Assembly (NCBI GenBank): GCA_029212925.1
Contig: JARGOB010000020.1
Location: 1-49,772 of the forward strand
Reading direction: 5' to 3'
Origin: Coxiellaceae bacterium
Lineage (GTDB): Bacteria; Pseudomonadota; Gammaproteobacteria; Coxiellales; Coxiellaceae
Length of the DNA: 49,772 nt
The number at the start of each line of letters is the position of its first letter. Position 1 is the stretch's first letter. Position numbers and translations under genes: made by a program. Positions 34,770 through 43,880 of this stretch are shown here, one piece after another. The notes beneath the pieces were generated by a model. The model had not been told where the DNA came from. It saw nothing but the letters and a program-made list of their open reading frames with translations, and ran no database searches.

Positions 34770-36206
34770 GTGAAAAATATGGACGATGCTTCTACAGCTA
34801 TTGCTGAACAAGAACAACAACAAAAAACCACTATTAGCCATGCAGGTATTAGCTTTTTTGCATCACCTAACATTAACATCGAACAAACCCTCGCATCACT
34901 GGCAAAAGATAGCTTCAAACAATGGCGCCAGAAACTCGTCAATGGTGACGTGGTCAATCTCAGCGAAAATCGACCCGCCTGGCATACCGCCTGCCGCGAA
35001 CCCAAGCCCAACGAACGCGTTGAAGCTTACTTAAAGCCAATGCAACGTTTATGCCAGCGCATCCGCCAACAAACCTTTAACCAGCTCATCATCACCGATG
35101 TAGTCAATATTGGTATCGGTGGCTCTGACCTTGGCCCCAAGCTCGTCTGTGAAGCGTTTAATCATTTAATCGATGGGCCGCGCCCTCACTTTGTATCCAA
35201 TCTCGACTGCTCGCAAATGCGCGGACTACTACGCAAACTCAATCCCAAGCACACGTTATTTGTTGTCGCCAGTAAGTCGTTTAAAACACTCGAAACAATA
35301 GAAAACCTGCAGTTAGCCAAAGCCTGGCTAAAGAAAAATCGCATTGAAGTCAAAAAACACATGATTGCAATTAGCAACAGTACCGAAACTGCCGCCAAGC
35401 AAAGCTTTGCGCATGACCAAGTGCTCTATTTACCCGAATGGGTAGGTGGTCGTTTTTCATTATGGTCCACGGTCGGCTTAACAGCAGCAATCGCCCTAGG
35501 CTTTGATCGTTTTGAGCAGTTGTTGTCTGGTGCCCACCACATGGACCAGCATTTTTTAAACGCTGAGGCCAATGAGAACATACCGCTAGTCTATGCATCG
35601 CAGTTATTTCACCTAATCCGCACCGAGCGACTCAGCAATGTGGCGATTCTACCCTACTCACATCATTTACGTAGCCTAACTGAATACTTGCAACAACTGT
35701 TTATGGAAAGCTTAGGCAAAGGCGTCAACAGTCATGGCATACCCATTAGCACACTCACTGGACCGATTGTATTTGGCGGCGCCGGCACCAACTGTCAACA
35801 CAGCTATCAACAACTCATGATGCAAGGCAATCATCGGATCATGACCGACTTTATTTTACCGCTACAACAATCTGATGGTGACAGCAATACACAAGCCTTA
35901 CTCACAGCTAACTGCTTAACCCAATTGCGCACATTGCGTAACGGCGCCCTCGATGAGCAACAACCGCAAAAAAGCATTCGCGGCCAACAGGTCGCTAATC
36001 TATTTGTATTGGAAGAACTCAGCCTTAAAACACTTGGCAGCTTAATTGCAATGTATGAACATGCCGTATTTACACTCGGCTTCCTACTGGATATCAACCC
36101 ATTTGATCAATGGGGCGTTGAGCGTGCCAAACAAGACAGCCACGCCTTGTATGAAAAGCTCAAAGATCAACCGCTAACGCTTGAGCAAGTGAAAGAAGTT
36201 TTGTAA
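34770..36206 (+). CDS. pgi: Glucose-6-phosphate isomerase
   Basis: This 478-residue protein has NIGIGGSDLGPKLVCEA, the ASKSFKTLET block, LYLPEWVGGRFSLWSTVGL, LFMESLGKG and the signature DINPFDQWGVERAK. It interconverts glucose-6-P and fructose-6-P. It is about 70 residues shorter at the N-terminus than E. coli Pgi, but catalytic blocks are intact. The start is GTG 34770 with AAGG upstream; ATG 34779 is an alternative. Confidence 0.95.
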   Translation: MKNMDDASTAIAEQEQQQKTTISHAGISFFASPNINIEQTLASLAKDSFKQWRQKLVNGDVVNLSENRPAWHTACREPKPNERVEAYLKPMQRLCQRIRQQTFNQLIITDVVNIGIGGSDLGPKLVCEAFNHLIDGPRPHFVSNLDCSQMRGLLRKLNPKHTLFVVASKSFKTLETIENLQLAKAWLKKNRIEVKKHMIAISNSTETAAKQSFAHDQVLYLPEWVGGRFSLWSTVGLTAAIALGFDRFEQLLSGAHHMDQHFLNAEANENIPLVYASQLFHLIRTERLSNVAILPYSHHLRSLTEYLQQLFMESLGKGVNSHGIPISTLTGPIVFGGAGTNCQHSYQQLMMQGNHRIMTDFILPLQQSDGDSNTQALLTANCLTQLRTLRNGALDEQQPQKSIRGQQVANLFVLEELSLKTLGSLIAMYEHAVFTLGFLLDINPFDQWGVERAKQDSHALYEKLKDQPLTLEQVKEVL

Positions 36207-36225
36207 CTGCTCAGTTTTCATAAAA

Positions 36226-36245
36226 GCACTATAACAAAATAGTGC
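36226..36245. terminator. Bidirectional terminator between pgi and the transaldolase-like gene
   Basis: Stem GCACTAT (36226-36232) with ATAGTGC (36239-36245) and a six-base loop. It has A-rich sequence before and T-rich sequence after, lying between two convergent genes. Confidence 0.6.
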
Positions 36246-36267
36246 CTTTATAATAAATCAGGCATGA

Positions 36268-37014
36268 CTATACAACTACCGCACCCGCTTCGCTAACGGC
36301 CAAATTGTAACCTGCCGATTGCGCATCGTTATAAAACATTTTTACTGTATCTAGTGAATAGTCACTCAAATCATAACCAATTAAAGAAAGTTTATTTAAA
36401 ATTGCCGAAGTAACTGTAATGATATGGCAGCCAATTTGCTCCGCCTGAAGAATATTAAGTAACTCTCGAGGACTTGCCCAAATCAACTCAGCCATTGGAT
36501 TATTACTTAACAAGTCTACCGATGCTTGCATAATGGGTACTGGATCACATCCAGTATCCGCAATGCGACCTGCAAACACTGATACGTAGCTCGGTACAGA
36601 TGTAGATAAAACTGAGGCAACCTCTTCCACCTGTTGCAAGGTCATAATAGCCGTTACATTAACCTTTACGTTTTTTTCTACCAAACGCTTAATCAAACCA
36701 CAACTGCTTTCACGCTTTGTATTCGTAATAGGAATTTTAACGTAAACGTTTTCACCCCAACTAGCAATTTCCAATGCTTGCCGCTCCATTTCTGCAAAAT
36801 CATCTGAAAACACCTCAAAAGAAATAGATTTATCTGAAATAGTAGCCAATATATCTTTACAAAAATCACGATAATCCGTAATACCTGCCTTTTTCATCAG
36901 TGTTGGATTAGTTGTCAATCCATGAATATACGGCTTGCTATACATTGATAGCATATCTTCTTTATCAGCACCATCCGAAAAAATTTTGACCTTAAGTTGT
37001 TCTAACACTTGCAT
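36268..37014 (-). CDS. Transaldolase-like protein of the heptose operon
   Basis: This 248-residue TIM-barrel-type protein has KIFSDGADKEDML, HGLTTNPTLMKKAG, ENVYVKIPITN (likely Schiff-base Lys) and KVNVTAIMTLQQ, features of the short transaldolase/fructose-6-P aldolase family. It is the last gene of the operon and overlaps gmhB by 23 bases. In this context it could supply sedoheptulose-7-phosphate, the starting sugar of ADP/GDP-heptose synthesis (inference), or act on another ketose. Confidence 0.82.
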   Translation of the reverse strand: MQVLEQLKVKIFSDGADKEDMLSMYSKPYIHGLTTNPTLMKKAGITDYRDFCKDILATISDKSISFEVFSDDFAEMERQALEIASWGENVYVKIPITNTKRESSCGLIKRLVEKNVKVNVTAIMTLQQVEEVASVLSTSVPSYVSVFAGRIADTGCDPVPIMQASVDLLSNNPMAELIWASPRELLNILQAEQIGCHIITVTSAILNKLSLIGYDLSDYSLDTVKMFYNDAQSAGYNLAVSEAGAVVV

Positions 37015-37546
37015 CTTGTTTCTCCAAAATTGTTAATACGGCTTCCAGTAATGATGTTGAACGATAATCATACACTGCTGGACGTCGCTCATCATAGTTG
37101 TAGTCAATAAAAATAGTTTTGCATCCTGATTGGATACCCGCTTCTATGTCTTTCCAACGATCGCCCGCCATATAGCTTTTCGATAAATCGATATTATAAG
37201 TTCGCGCTGCGGAAAGTATAGCGCCAGGCTTTGGCTTACGGCACACACATCCATCAACATCATCGTGATAACAAACATAGACATCATCGATAAGTAATTG
37301 CTTCATTAACTCCTGATTGATCAATTCAACAGAAGCTTGTGATACAGCGCCTCGGGCAACATCCGGCTGGTTAGTCACAACGATAGCGCGAAATCCTGCG
37401 CGCCTTATTGCTTCCAGCGCCTGTTTTACACCAGGCAAAATTTCCAACTCACCCACTGTTATTGGTGGATACGGTTTACCATCACGAACAATAGAGCGAT
37501 TAATTACACCATCCCGATCAAGAAAAAAAGCAGGCCTCATCAGCAC
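36992..37546 (-). CDS. gmhB: D-glycero-D-manno-heptose bisphosphate phosphatase
   Basis: This 184-residue HAD phosphatase has FFLDRDGVINRS (DxD nucleophile), VVTNQPDVARG and CRKPKPGAI with MAGDRWKDIEAG, as in GmhB. It removes the 7-phosphate of heptose-1,7-bisphosphate. It overlaps the HddC-GmhA fusion gene by seven bases. Confidence 0.92.
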   Translation of the reverse strand: MLMRPAFFLDRDGVINRSIVRDGKPYPPITVGELEILPGVKQALEAIRRAGFRAIVVTNQPDVARGAVSQASVELINQELMKQLLIDDVYVCYHDDVDGCVCRKPKPGAILSAARTYNIDLSKSYMAGDRWKDIEAGIQSGCKTIFIDYNYDERRPAVYDYRSTSLLEAVLTILEKQDASVRTT

Positions 37547-38865
37547 ACCTGAGCTTTTGCAGGAGCCTCAACCGTTGATTCCCACATAGTCTGATTCGAT
37601 TTTAATTTAGGATGTGACACCAATAAATGCCATATAACAGCTTGGAAGGCTTCAGCATGTGGTGTTATCGTATCAGCATTCACGGTAGGTACAATCACAC
37701 AGGCATCTGCAACTTTTGCAGTGTAACCTCCATCACGCCCTACGATCCCAGTCACTTTTGCATTGACTGAACTGGCGAATTTCAATGCCTCAACTAAATT
37801 GGGACTAATATTTTTTTCCAAATTTCCGCCACCCACTGACAATATGAACAATGCATCTTTCTCTGACAGTTTGCTGGTTTTTAACCAAGTCGCAAAAATA
37901 GTTGCCCAACCTTCATCGTTAGTACGAGCTGTTAATTCAGACGCATTATCCGTGGGTGCATATGATTCAATACCAACAATTTTTCTAAAATCATTTACTG
38001 CATGCGAACAATTTGCGGCACTTCCGCCAACACCCAAGAAAAATATTCGGCCTTCTTTACGCTTAATTTCTGCAAGTAGATCCGCCATTCTCTCAATTGC
38101 ATCAACATCTAATTGATTAATGATTTCTACTGCCTCATTTAAATGTTGTTGTGTATACAGCATGTCCTCTCCTACCTTAAAATAGTTTGTTGTTTGTTCA
38201 AGCCCTGTGGGTGAACCAATTTCGTAAAACCGTTCAAAAACCTCAAAACCCGCCAATTGGTGCTGCTCAGAAAGCTGATGATAAACATCTGCCAAGTCGA
38301 TTACCACATCATCTGGATAAGACACTATGGTAGAAGACGATATAATACCCAACCCATAGTCAATATGATCCATTTGCGTGGTTGGTGATATTTTGTCATA
38401 ACTCAATAACTGACCATCTTGAAACAGCACATTACTTTTATCCCAGCGATTTTGATTTGCCAACACAGTCATTAATGCTGGTTTACTTTGACGCTCAAAT
38501 GCTCTAAACACATCCTGATAATTTATTGGCAAAAATGAATCGCCATATAAGACAAAAAATGCATCAGCTAGCAATGGTAGCGCCTTTTTGATTGCTCCAC
38601 CTGTACCCAACAAGCATTCGCCATCAAATGAATAGGTAACGTCTAAACCAAACTGAGCACCATCCCCAACGACCTCTCGCACCATATCACCCAAGTAACC
38701 TACACAAAGAACAACTCGTTCAACACCTTGCTGCTTGAGATAACGTAATTGATGAAAAATAAAAGGCTCTCCAGCCACATCTATTAATGCTTTAGGTATC
38801 GTTTCCGTCATCGGTCGCATACGAGTGGCCAGACCACCCGCCAATATAACTACGGGTAACATCAA
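37540..38865 (-). CDS. Fusion of heptose-1-phosphate guanylyltransferase (HddC) and sedoheptulose-7-P isomerase (GmhA)
   Basis: This 441-residue protein joins two enzymes. Residues 1-230 are a nucleotidyltransferase (VVILAGGLATRMRPMTETIPKA..., LLGTGGAIKKA, VLYGDS) like HddC. Residues 236-430 are a SIS domain like GmhA (FFLGVGGSAANCSHAVNDF, TARTNDEGWATIF, SVGGGNLEKNISPN, HAEAFQAVIWHLL). These are the first and last steps of GDP-D-glycero-D-manno-heptose synthesis in one chain. Nucleotide specificity (GDP rather than ADP) is inferred from the presence of HddA. It overlaps the kinase gene by four bases. Confidence 0.88.
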   Translation of the reverse strand: MMLPVVILAGGLATRMRPMTETIPKALIDVAGEPFIFHQLRYLKQQGVERVVLCVGYLGDMVREVVGDGAQFGLDVTYSFDGECLLGTGGAIKKALPLLADAFFVLYGDSFLPINYQDVFRAFERQSKPALMTVLANQNRWDKSNVLFQDGQLLSYDKISPTTQMDHIDYGLGIISSSTIVSYPDDVVIDLADVYHQLSEQHQLAGFEVFERFYEIGSPTGLEQTTNYFKVGEDMLYTQQHLNEAVEIINQLDVDAIERMADLLAEIKRKEGRIFFLGVGGSAANCSHAVNDFRKIVGIESYAPTDNASELTARTNDEGWATIFATWLKTSKLSEKDALFILSVGGGNLEKNISPNLVEALKFASSVNAKVTGIVGRDGGYTAKVADACVIVPTVNADTITPHAEAFQAVIWHLLVSHPKLKSNQTMWESTVEAPAKAQVC

Positions 38866-39842
38866 CTTAGCACCACCTTAGTGCCTTCAAAATCAAATCG
38901 AAAGCGTACTTCTTCCATGCCCGCCTGAGTCATTGTATGCCTCAGCTTATTGCGATCTTTCGCATAGAACATTAAAAATCCTCCGCCACCAGCGCCAACT
39001 AACTTTCCGCCTAACGCTCCATTGCTCAGTGCTAGGTTATACCACTCATCGATTTGTGGATTGCTCATTCCTTTTGAACGACGTTTTTTATGCTCCCAAT
39101 GCTCGTGCATTAACTCACCAAATTGGGTGACATCACCTTCTTCAAGCGCCTGTTTACTACGATACCCCAACTCTTTTACATAACTTAAATTATCGAGCAT
39201 GACTTGATCGCTTTGCTGGGAGCGTACGTGCTGATCTTTCAAAATGTGACTCGCACTTCTGCTGTAGCCCGTAAAATACAGCTGAAGATTATCTTCCAAG
39301 TCAAATAAAGTATCCATTGAAATTTTGAGAGGCTCCACTGTCACTCGATCATCCGCATGAAAGGTAAAACAAGAAATCCCACCATAGCTTGCGATATACT
39401 GATCCTGCTTACCCACAGGCTCTTGCAAGCGATCTATTTCAATATGGCACGCCATTTCAGCTAACTGCTCAGCCTGCATAGGCTTTCTTCTATGAGCATG
39501 CACTGCAGATATCAGAGCTGTTGTAAAACTCCCTGAAGACCCCAGCCCGGTACCAGCGGGAATATCGGCAAGCGTTGTAATTTCAATTTGCGGCGTTTTT
39601 AAATTCTGCATCGCCAACACTTCACGAATAATTTTATGCTGAATCTGATCTACAGAAGGCACCGATTCAATTTCAGAATACTTTAAAAATATGCCTTGCT
39701 TAAAGGGGCGATTTACCGTCACGTAAACATATTTATCAATAGCTGCAGCCAATAAAAAGCCTTCGTTTTGGCGATAATACGACGGGAGATCCGTCCCACC
39801 CCCACCCAGTGATATCCTTAATGGACTTCGCACGATAATCAT
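38862..39842 (-). CDS. hddA: GHMP kinase, D-glycero-D-manno-heptose 7-phosphate 1-kinase (HddA-like)
   Basis: This 326-residue protein begins MIIVRSPLRISLGGGGTDLPSYY, has the ATP loop AGTGLGSSGSFTTALISA and the C-terminal GKLVGAGGGGFLMFYA, diagnostic of GHMP kinases such as HddA. It phosphorylates heptose-7-P at C1, before GmhB and HddC. Four-base overlaps join it to GtrA upstream and HddC-GmhA downstream. Confidence 0.92.
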   Translation of the reverse strand: MIIVRSPLRISLGGGGTDLPSYYRQNEGFLLAAAIDKYVYVTVNRPFKQGIFLKYSEIESVPSVDQIQHKIIREVLAMQNLKTPQIEITTLADIPAGTGLGSSGSFTTALISAVHAHRRKPMQAEQLAEMACHIEIDRLQEPVGKQDQYIASYGGISCFTFHADDRVTVEPLKISMDTLFDLEDNLQLYFTGYSRSASHILKDQHVRSQQSDQVMLDNLSYVKELGYRSKQALEEGDVTQFGELMHEHWEHKKRRSKGMSNPQIDEWYNLALSNGALGGKLVGAGGGGFLMFYAKDRNKLRHTMTQAGMEEVRFRFDFEGTKVVLS

Positions 39843-40258
39843 AATGCTTCCTTCGACTTCATTAATTCCTGGTCATTAGCAAATACCCAATAGTTAATTA
39901 ACACATAGCCAACCAGTGTAGTTAAAACCAACCCAATAAAATTACTAAAATAGAAATTTGTAGCTAAGACCTTATACAACACACGGACAGACAGCTGCTG
40001 TATAATATAATTAACAAAAACAACAACCAAATAACGCATAAACTGCCGACTAATGCCGCCCTTTTTTACGCGAAAAGTAATGTGGCGGTTACTGACAAAG
40101 TGAAACAATATGGAAAAAAGATAGGCTATCGTTACTGACAATGCATATTGCCACTGCATCACTGAAAAGGCTAACCATAACAGTAAATAATACAAGGCAA
40201 ATGTCATTGCACCCACAGACAAATAGCGAACGATTTTTATATTATAAAATGAACTCAA
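39839..40258 (-). CDS. GtrA family membrane protein
   Basis: This 139-residue protein has four predicted membrane helices and HFVSNRHITFRVKKG plus NFIGLVLTTLVGYVLINYWVF, typical of GtrA/DPMS-associated flippase-like proteins. These move undecaprenyl-phosphate sugars across the inner membrane. Overlap with both neighbours is four bases. Confidence 0.88.
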   Translation of the reverse strand: MSSFYNIKIVRYLSVGAMTFALYYLLLWLAFSVMQWQYALSVTIAYLFSILFHFVSNRHITFRVKKGGISRQFMRYLVVVFVNYIIQQLSVRVLYKVLATNFYFSNFIGLVLTTLVGYVLINYWVFANDQELMKSKEAL

Positions 40259-41682
40259 GTAGTATCCTTATCTGTATTTGATTTTGGCGTTGCAACAGCC
40301 ACCACCTGCCAACCCCAGGTAGAATTTTTAATATTAAATAAAAACAACCCTTTAAAAAGATACATAACAACACGCGCCAATTTACCAATTGTGGCTTTAT
40401 CCTCTGTTGACTCCACATCTTGGATTAATTGTTTCCCTCTCAAAATAACAACTAACCGATACAAGTTAAAAAACGGAAAACCCGCCATCATCACCTTATC
40501 AACGGCATACCCCGCCTGCTCTAACACATGTGTCACTGTGCGGCGATTATAATGAGTACGGTGCCCAATATGTTTATCAAATGCTGACATAGGTCCGCCT
40601 GGCACAGTTAAAATGAGTTTACCGTTTGGTTTTAAAAACTGTTTTACTTGCTGACAAAAGATAACAGGGTGATCAACATGCTCAATAACATCTGAACAAA
40701 TAGCAATGTCTACTTGCTTTCTAAACACATCCGCCGAGGATGGCGGATCAAACAAATCCACTTGGAAGAATTCCGCTCCAGGAACCTTTGATTGCGATAT
40801 TTTGACACCTGTTTCACTCAGCTCAAAGCCAACGTATCGATGTGCTAATGATGCATCAACCGCTTTTGCTATGAAATCACCTTGGCCACTGCCAATATCA
40901 ACCAACAATGACTGATGGTGTGATAATTTTTTAGCCTCACCGATAATTAATTGATGCCTCATTAATTGCGCAGGGTTTGAAGAGGCCGAATCCGCATAAC
41001 TACTCCAATGCTCAGACCAATCATCCTGATTCGTATCAATAGATCTTGCAGCACTCGGTTTTTTTGACACCGAAAATAAATTCAATCGAAATTTATGATA
41101 ACGCAGCTTCGTTAAACTTGGCATAAATCCGGCTTTGATTATTAGCGGCCATAAATCGCGTTTATCATAATACATTTTATGATCATCCATCTCCTCTTGC
41201 GGACTCAACTTTAAACGAAATGCCGAGTATTCGAGAAAAAACTTACCGCGCCATGTGGGCACATTAATTAATAGCACGCCGCCAGGCTTCAATAAGTTAA
41301 AACACTTTCTCAGTACATCTACTGGATTTACCAAGTGCTCAAGCACCGACACGATCATGATTAAATCAAACGACTGATTTTCAAGCTGAACAAGTGACTC
41401 ATCAATGGTTGATTCAATCGCCGTAAACTGCTCATTGGACTTTAAACGATCATCAAGTTTAAGATCCACACCCACTAAGCGCTTAGCGCGGTCACTGATC
41501 GCTAATAAATTATTGGCAGCATATCCGCAACCCAGCTCTAACACATCCAAGTTTTTACGGCCTGATATTTCACGTAAAATCGCTCGACGTGAAAGCCAAA
41601 TGCCGAACTTATCAACAATCGTTAACTTTCCATTGGCACCAAACGAGGTTTCTCGACAAACCGACTCGGGCTGTTCATTCAT
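40255..41682 (-). CDS. Two-domain SAM-dependent methyltransferase fusion
   Basis: This 475-residue protein carries two class I methyltransferase domains. The first (about residues 20-200) has VLELGCGYAANNLLAI and LEHLVNPVDVLRKCFNLLKPGGVLLINVP. The second (about 235-420) has LVDIGSGQGDFIAKAV, DVIEHVDHPVIFCQQVKQFLKPNGKLILTVP. Both keep SAM-binding glycines and post-I acidic residues. Dual sugar methylation or a methyltransferase plus a regulatory domain are options. It overlaps both neighbouring operon genes by four bases. Confidence 0.85.
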   Translation of the reverse strand: MNEQPESVCRETSFGANGKLTIVDKFGIWLSRRAILREISGRKNLDVLELGCGYAANNLLAISDRAKRLVGVDLKLDDRLKSNEQFTAIESTIDESLVQLENQSFDLIMIVSVLEHLVNPVDVLRKCFNLLKPGGVLLINVPTWRGKFFLEYSAFRLKLSPQEEMDDHKMYYDKRDLWPLIIKAGFMPSLTKLRYHKFRLNLFSVSKKPSAARSIDTNQDDWSEHWSSYADSASSNPAQLMRHQLIIGEAKKLSHHQSLLVDIGSGQGDFIAKAVDASLAHRYVGFELSETGVKISQSKVPGAEFFQVDLFDPPSSADVFRKQVDIAICSDVIEHVDHPVIFCQQVKQFLKPNGKLILTVPGGPMSAFDKHIGHRTHYNRRTVTHVLEQAGYAVDKVMMAGFPFFNLYRLVVILRGKQLIQDVESTEDKATIGKLARVVMYLFKGLFLFNIKNSTWGWQVVAVATPKSNTDKDTT

Positions 41683-42902
41683 GCACGTATCCTTCCTAGA
41701 CGACGTTTTAATTCAAGTAATAACGTAAACGAAAATGTTTGCGCTCCTAAAATTATCATTAGCAGGCCCAATACCGCACTACGTGATATGCTGCTCAAAC
41801 TAAACCCATTGCTAACATAATGTGAAATAAATTTGACATCAATAAAAAATCCGCACAATACCAACACCGCTGCAATTGACATCCCTCGGTTATAGCTCAA
41901 TTTGCGAATAATTTTACGCTCGATACCTTTTCGCAAACCATGCAAGTTTCTCGAAATTACACCCACCTGAAACAGTGAATAACCGAAAATAGTACTGGCC
42001 ATCCCAAACAACAGCATATAAAGGTTAAAGCCAATTGGTCCAATTGATACTGAACCCAAACTGGATAACACAGTAACCAATAAACCTAACAACATGAACA
42101 ATATACCGGGTTTAAGTAAAAAGGTATCTGGACTAAATACCAGCATCACCTTTAAATTTATCCACCCAGCCTGCCATGGCGACCAAAACCCAGCACGCCG
42201 ATGGTGGCTAAACCTACCTTCACGGTCCTTATAAAATGTCACCGGCACTTCGCTGATTTTCAATCCCAGACGAGAAGCTTTCAACACCATCTCAGAGGCA
42301 TATTCCCAATCACGCGATGTCAAATCTATTTTATCTAATGCCTCACGCGTCAAACCGCGCATACCGCAATGAATATCACTGTATTTGCTGCCATAAATTC
42401 GATTTAATATCCATGTCGTCAATGGCGTGCCAAAATAACGATGGAGACCTGGCATCGACCCTTTTTCAATCGACCCTTTAAATCTCGACCCCATCACAAA
42501 TTCACTGCCATTACGATAACTATCAACAAACCCTTTAAGCTGTCGAAAATCGTAGGTCAGATCACAGTCGCCCATAATAATAAATTTGCCACGAATATGA
42601 GGAATCGCGTCCAAATAAGCCTGCCCTAACCCCCGCTTAGGCGTACGTAGTACACGAGCGCCTTTAGATAAGGCAATTGTCGGTGTTTTATCTGATGAGC
42701 TATCAACTATGATCACCTCACCCGTGACGCCAGCCTCTTTTAATCCTTGCCAACACCAATCTACAAATTCACCAATGGTAATTTCCTCATTAAGTGCTGG
42801 CACCACAATACTGACTTCTGGCGAACAATCCTCCATTTGACTGGGCTGCTTCGGCAAAACCATTTCCGTTTCAACGGGCTCTATACATAAACTAACGGTC
42901 AT
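41679..42902 (-). CDS. DPM-synthase-like GT2 glycosyltransferase with C-terminal membrane helices
   Basis: This 407-residue protein has SIVVPALNEEITIGEFVDW, IIVDSSSDKT and MGDCDLTYDF (DxD) followed by a C-terminal region with about four membrane helices (PGILFMLLGLLVTVLSSLG and others). This is the pattern of dolichyl/undecaprenyl-phosphate glycosyltransferases that pair with GtrA. It probably makes a lipid-phosphate sugar for periplasmic transfer. Confidence 0.88.
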   Translation of the reverse strand: MTVSLCIEPVETEMVLPKQPSQMEDCSPEVSIVVPALNEEITIGEFVDWCWQGLKEAGVTGEVIIVDSSSDKTPTIALSKGARVLRTPKRGLGQAYLDAIPHIRGKFIIMGDCDLTYDFRQLKGFVDSYRNGSEFVMGSRFKGSIEKGSMPGLHRYFGTPLTTWILNRIYGSKYSDIHCGMRGLTREALDKIDLTSRDWEYASEMVLKASRLGLKISEVPVTFYKDREGRFSHHRRAGFWSPWQAGWINLKVMLVFSPDTFLLKPGILFMLLGLLVTVLSSLGSVSIGPIGFNLYMLLFGMASTIFGYSLFQVGVISRNLHGLRKGIERKIIRKLSYNRGMSIAAVLVLCGFFIDVKFISHYVSNGFSLSSISRSAVLGLLMIILGAQTFSFTLLLELKRRLGRIRA

Positions 42903-43879
42903 ACCAACACCTCACCCACTAATTCTTGGTACATCGATTGAATTGAATCGTGAATGGCTTGGCGGGCATTACGCTGCGCCTGCCACCCCAATGCTTTAAT
43001 TTTTTCTACATCAAATAGCACACAAGGCACATCACCTTTCCAGCCACGATCGCCACCGGTATATTGATAACCAACTGTCCTCGTATCTAACTGAGCAACA
43101 TTACACGCTATATCAGCAATTTCAGTGACTGTAATATAATCATCTGTTGCCACATTAAACACATCCATTGGCTTTTGAGCTTCACCTGCTAACTGCTCGG
43201 CAGCTAGCAGCATTGCCCGAATAACATCTTCGACATAAATATATGATTTCGATTGAGTGCCATCACCTAAAATACGCAACGTAGAGGGGTCATCCAATAA
43301 ACGCCGAATAAAGTCATAACCGACACCGTGCGTTTGTTTGGGCCCAACTACATTTGCAAATCTAAACGCACGCGCACGCATACCAAACATGTAGCAATAA
43401 GATGATATGAGTGCTTCACAAGCGAGTTTACTTGCACCGTAGGTTGATATAGGAAAGCAAGGACCGAAAGACTCTTTAAAAGACTCAGCAGGAACTTCAC
43501 CATAAACACCACTTCCCGAGGTATATAACAACGAACCTACTTGATTTACACGCATGGCCTCCAAAATATTTTGCGTCAAGTAGGTCCCTTCCCAAAAATC
43601 GATATCAGGTTGTTTTACTGCTTTTGCAATATCTGGGTTTGCTGCAAAATGAAATACTCGGTCAGCCCCCCTCATTGCATCCGTTAACATGCCAAGGTGT
43701 TTAATATCACCATCGACTACCGTTAGCTTACTATGGTCTTTCACAGCGCTCAGATGCGACATACTTCCCGAGGTGAAGTTATCATAGACAACAATGGATG
43801 TTATGTTAGGTGTGTCAATCAACCTCTGAACTAAATGCGATCCAATAAAACCCGCACCACCTGATACAAAAATTTTCAT
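42899..43879 (-). CDS. NAD-dependent sugar epimerase (GalE-like SDR)
   Basis: This 326-residue extended SDR has MKIFVSGGAGFIGSHLVQRL, YTSGSGVYGEVP and STYGASKLACEAL with an intact YxxxK. It resembles UDP-glucose 4-epimerase-like proteins of surface sugar clusters rather than RmlB. Precise substrate unknown. It overlaps the GT2 gene by four bases and begins one base before the large membrane gene's stop. Confidence 0.87.
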   Translation of the reverse strand: MKIFVSGGAGFIGSHLVQRLIDTPNITSIVVYDNFTSGSMSHLSAVKDHSKLTVVDGDIKHLGMLTDAMRGADRVFHFAANPDIAKAVKQPDIDFWEGTYLTQNILEAMRVNQVGSLLYTSGSGVYGEVPAESFKESFGPCFPISTYGASKLACEALISSYCYMFGMRARAFRFANVVGPKQTHGVGYDFIRRLLDDPSTLRILGDGTQSKSYIYVEDVIRAMLLAAEQLAGEAQKPMDVFNVATDDYITVTEIADIACNVAQLDTRTVGYQYTGGDRGWKGDVPCVLFDVEKIKALGWQAQRNARQAIHDSIQSMYQELVGEVLV

Positions 43880-43880
43880 G

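Noticed and set aside
42899..43879. Assigning this SDR as rmlB
   Set aside because: It lacks RmlB-type active-site and substrate blocks and sits in the heptose operon; it is GalE-like.
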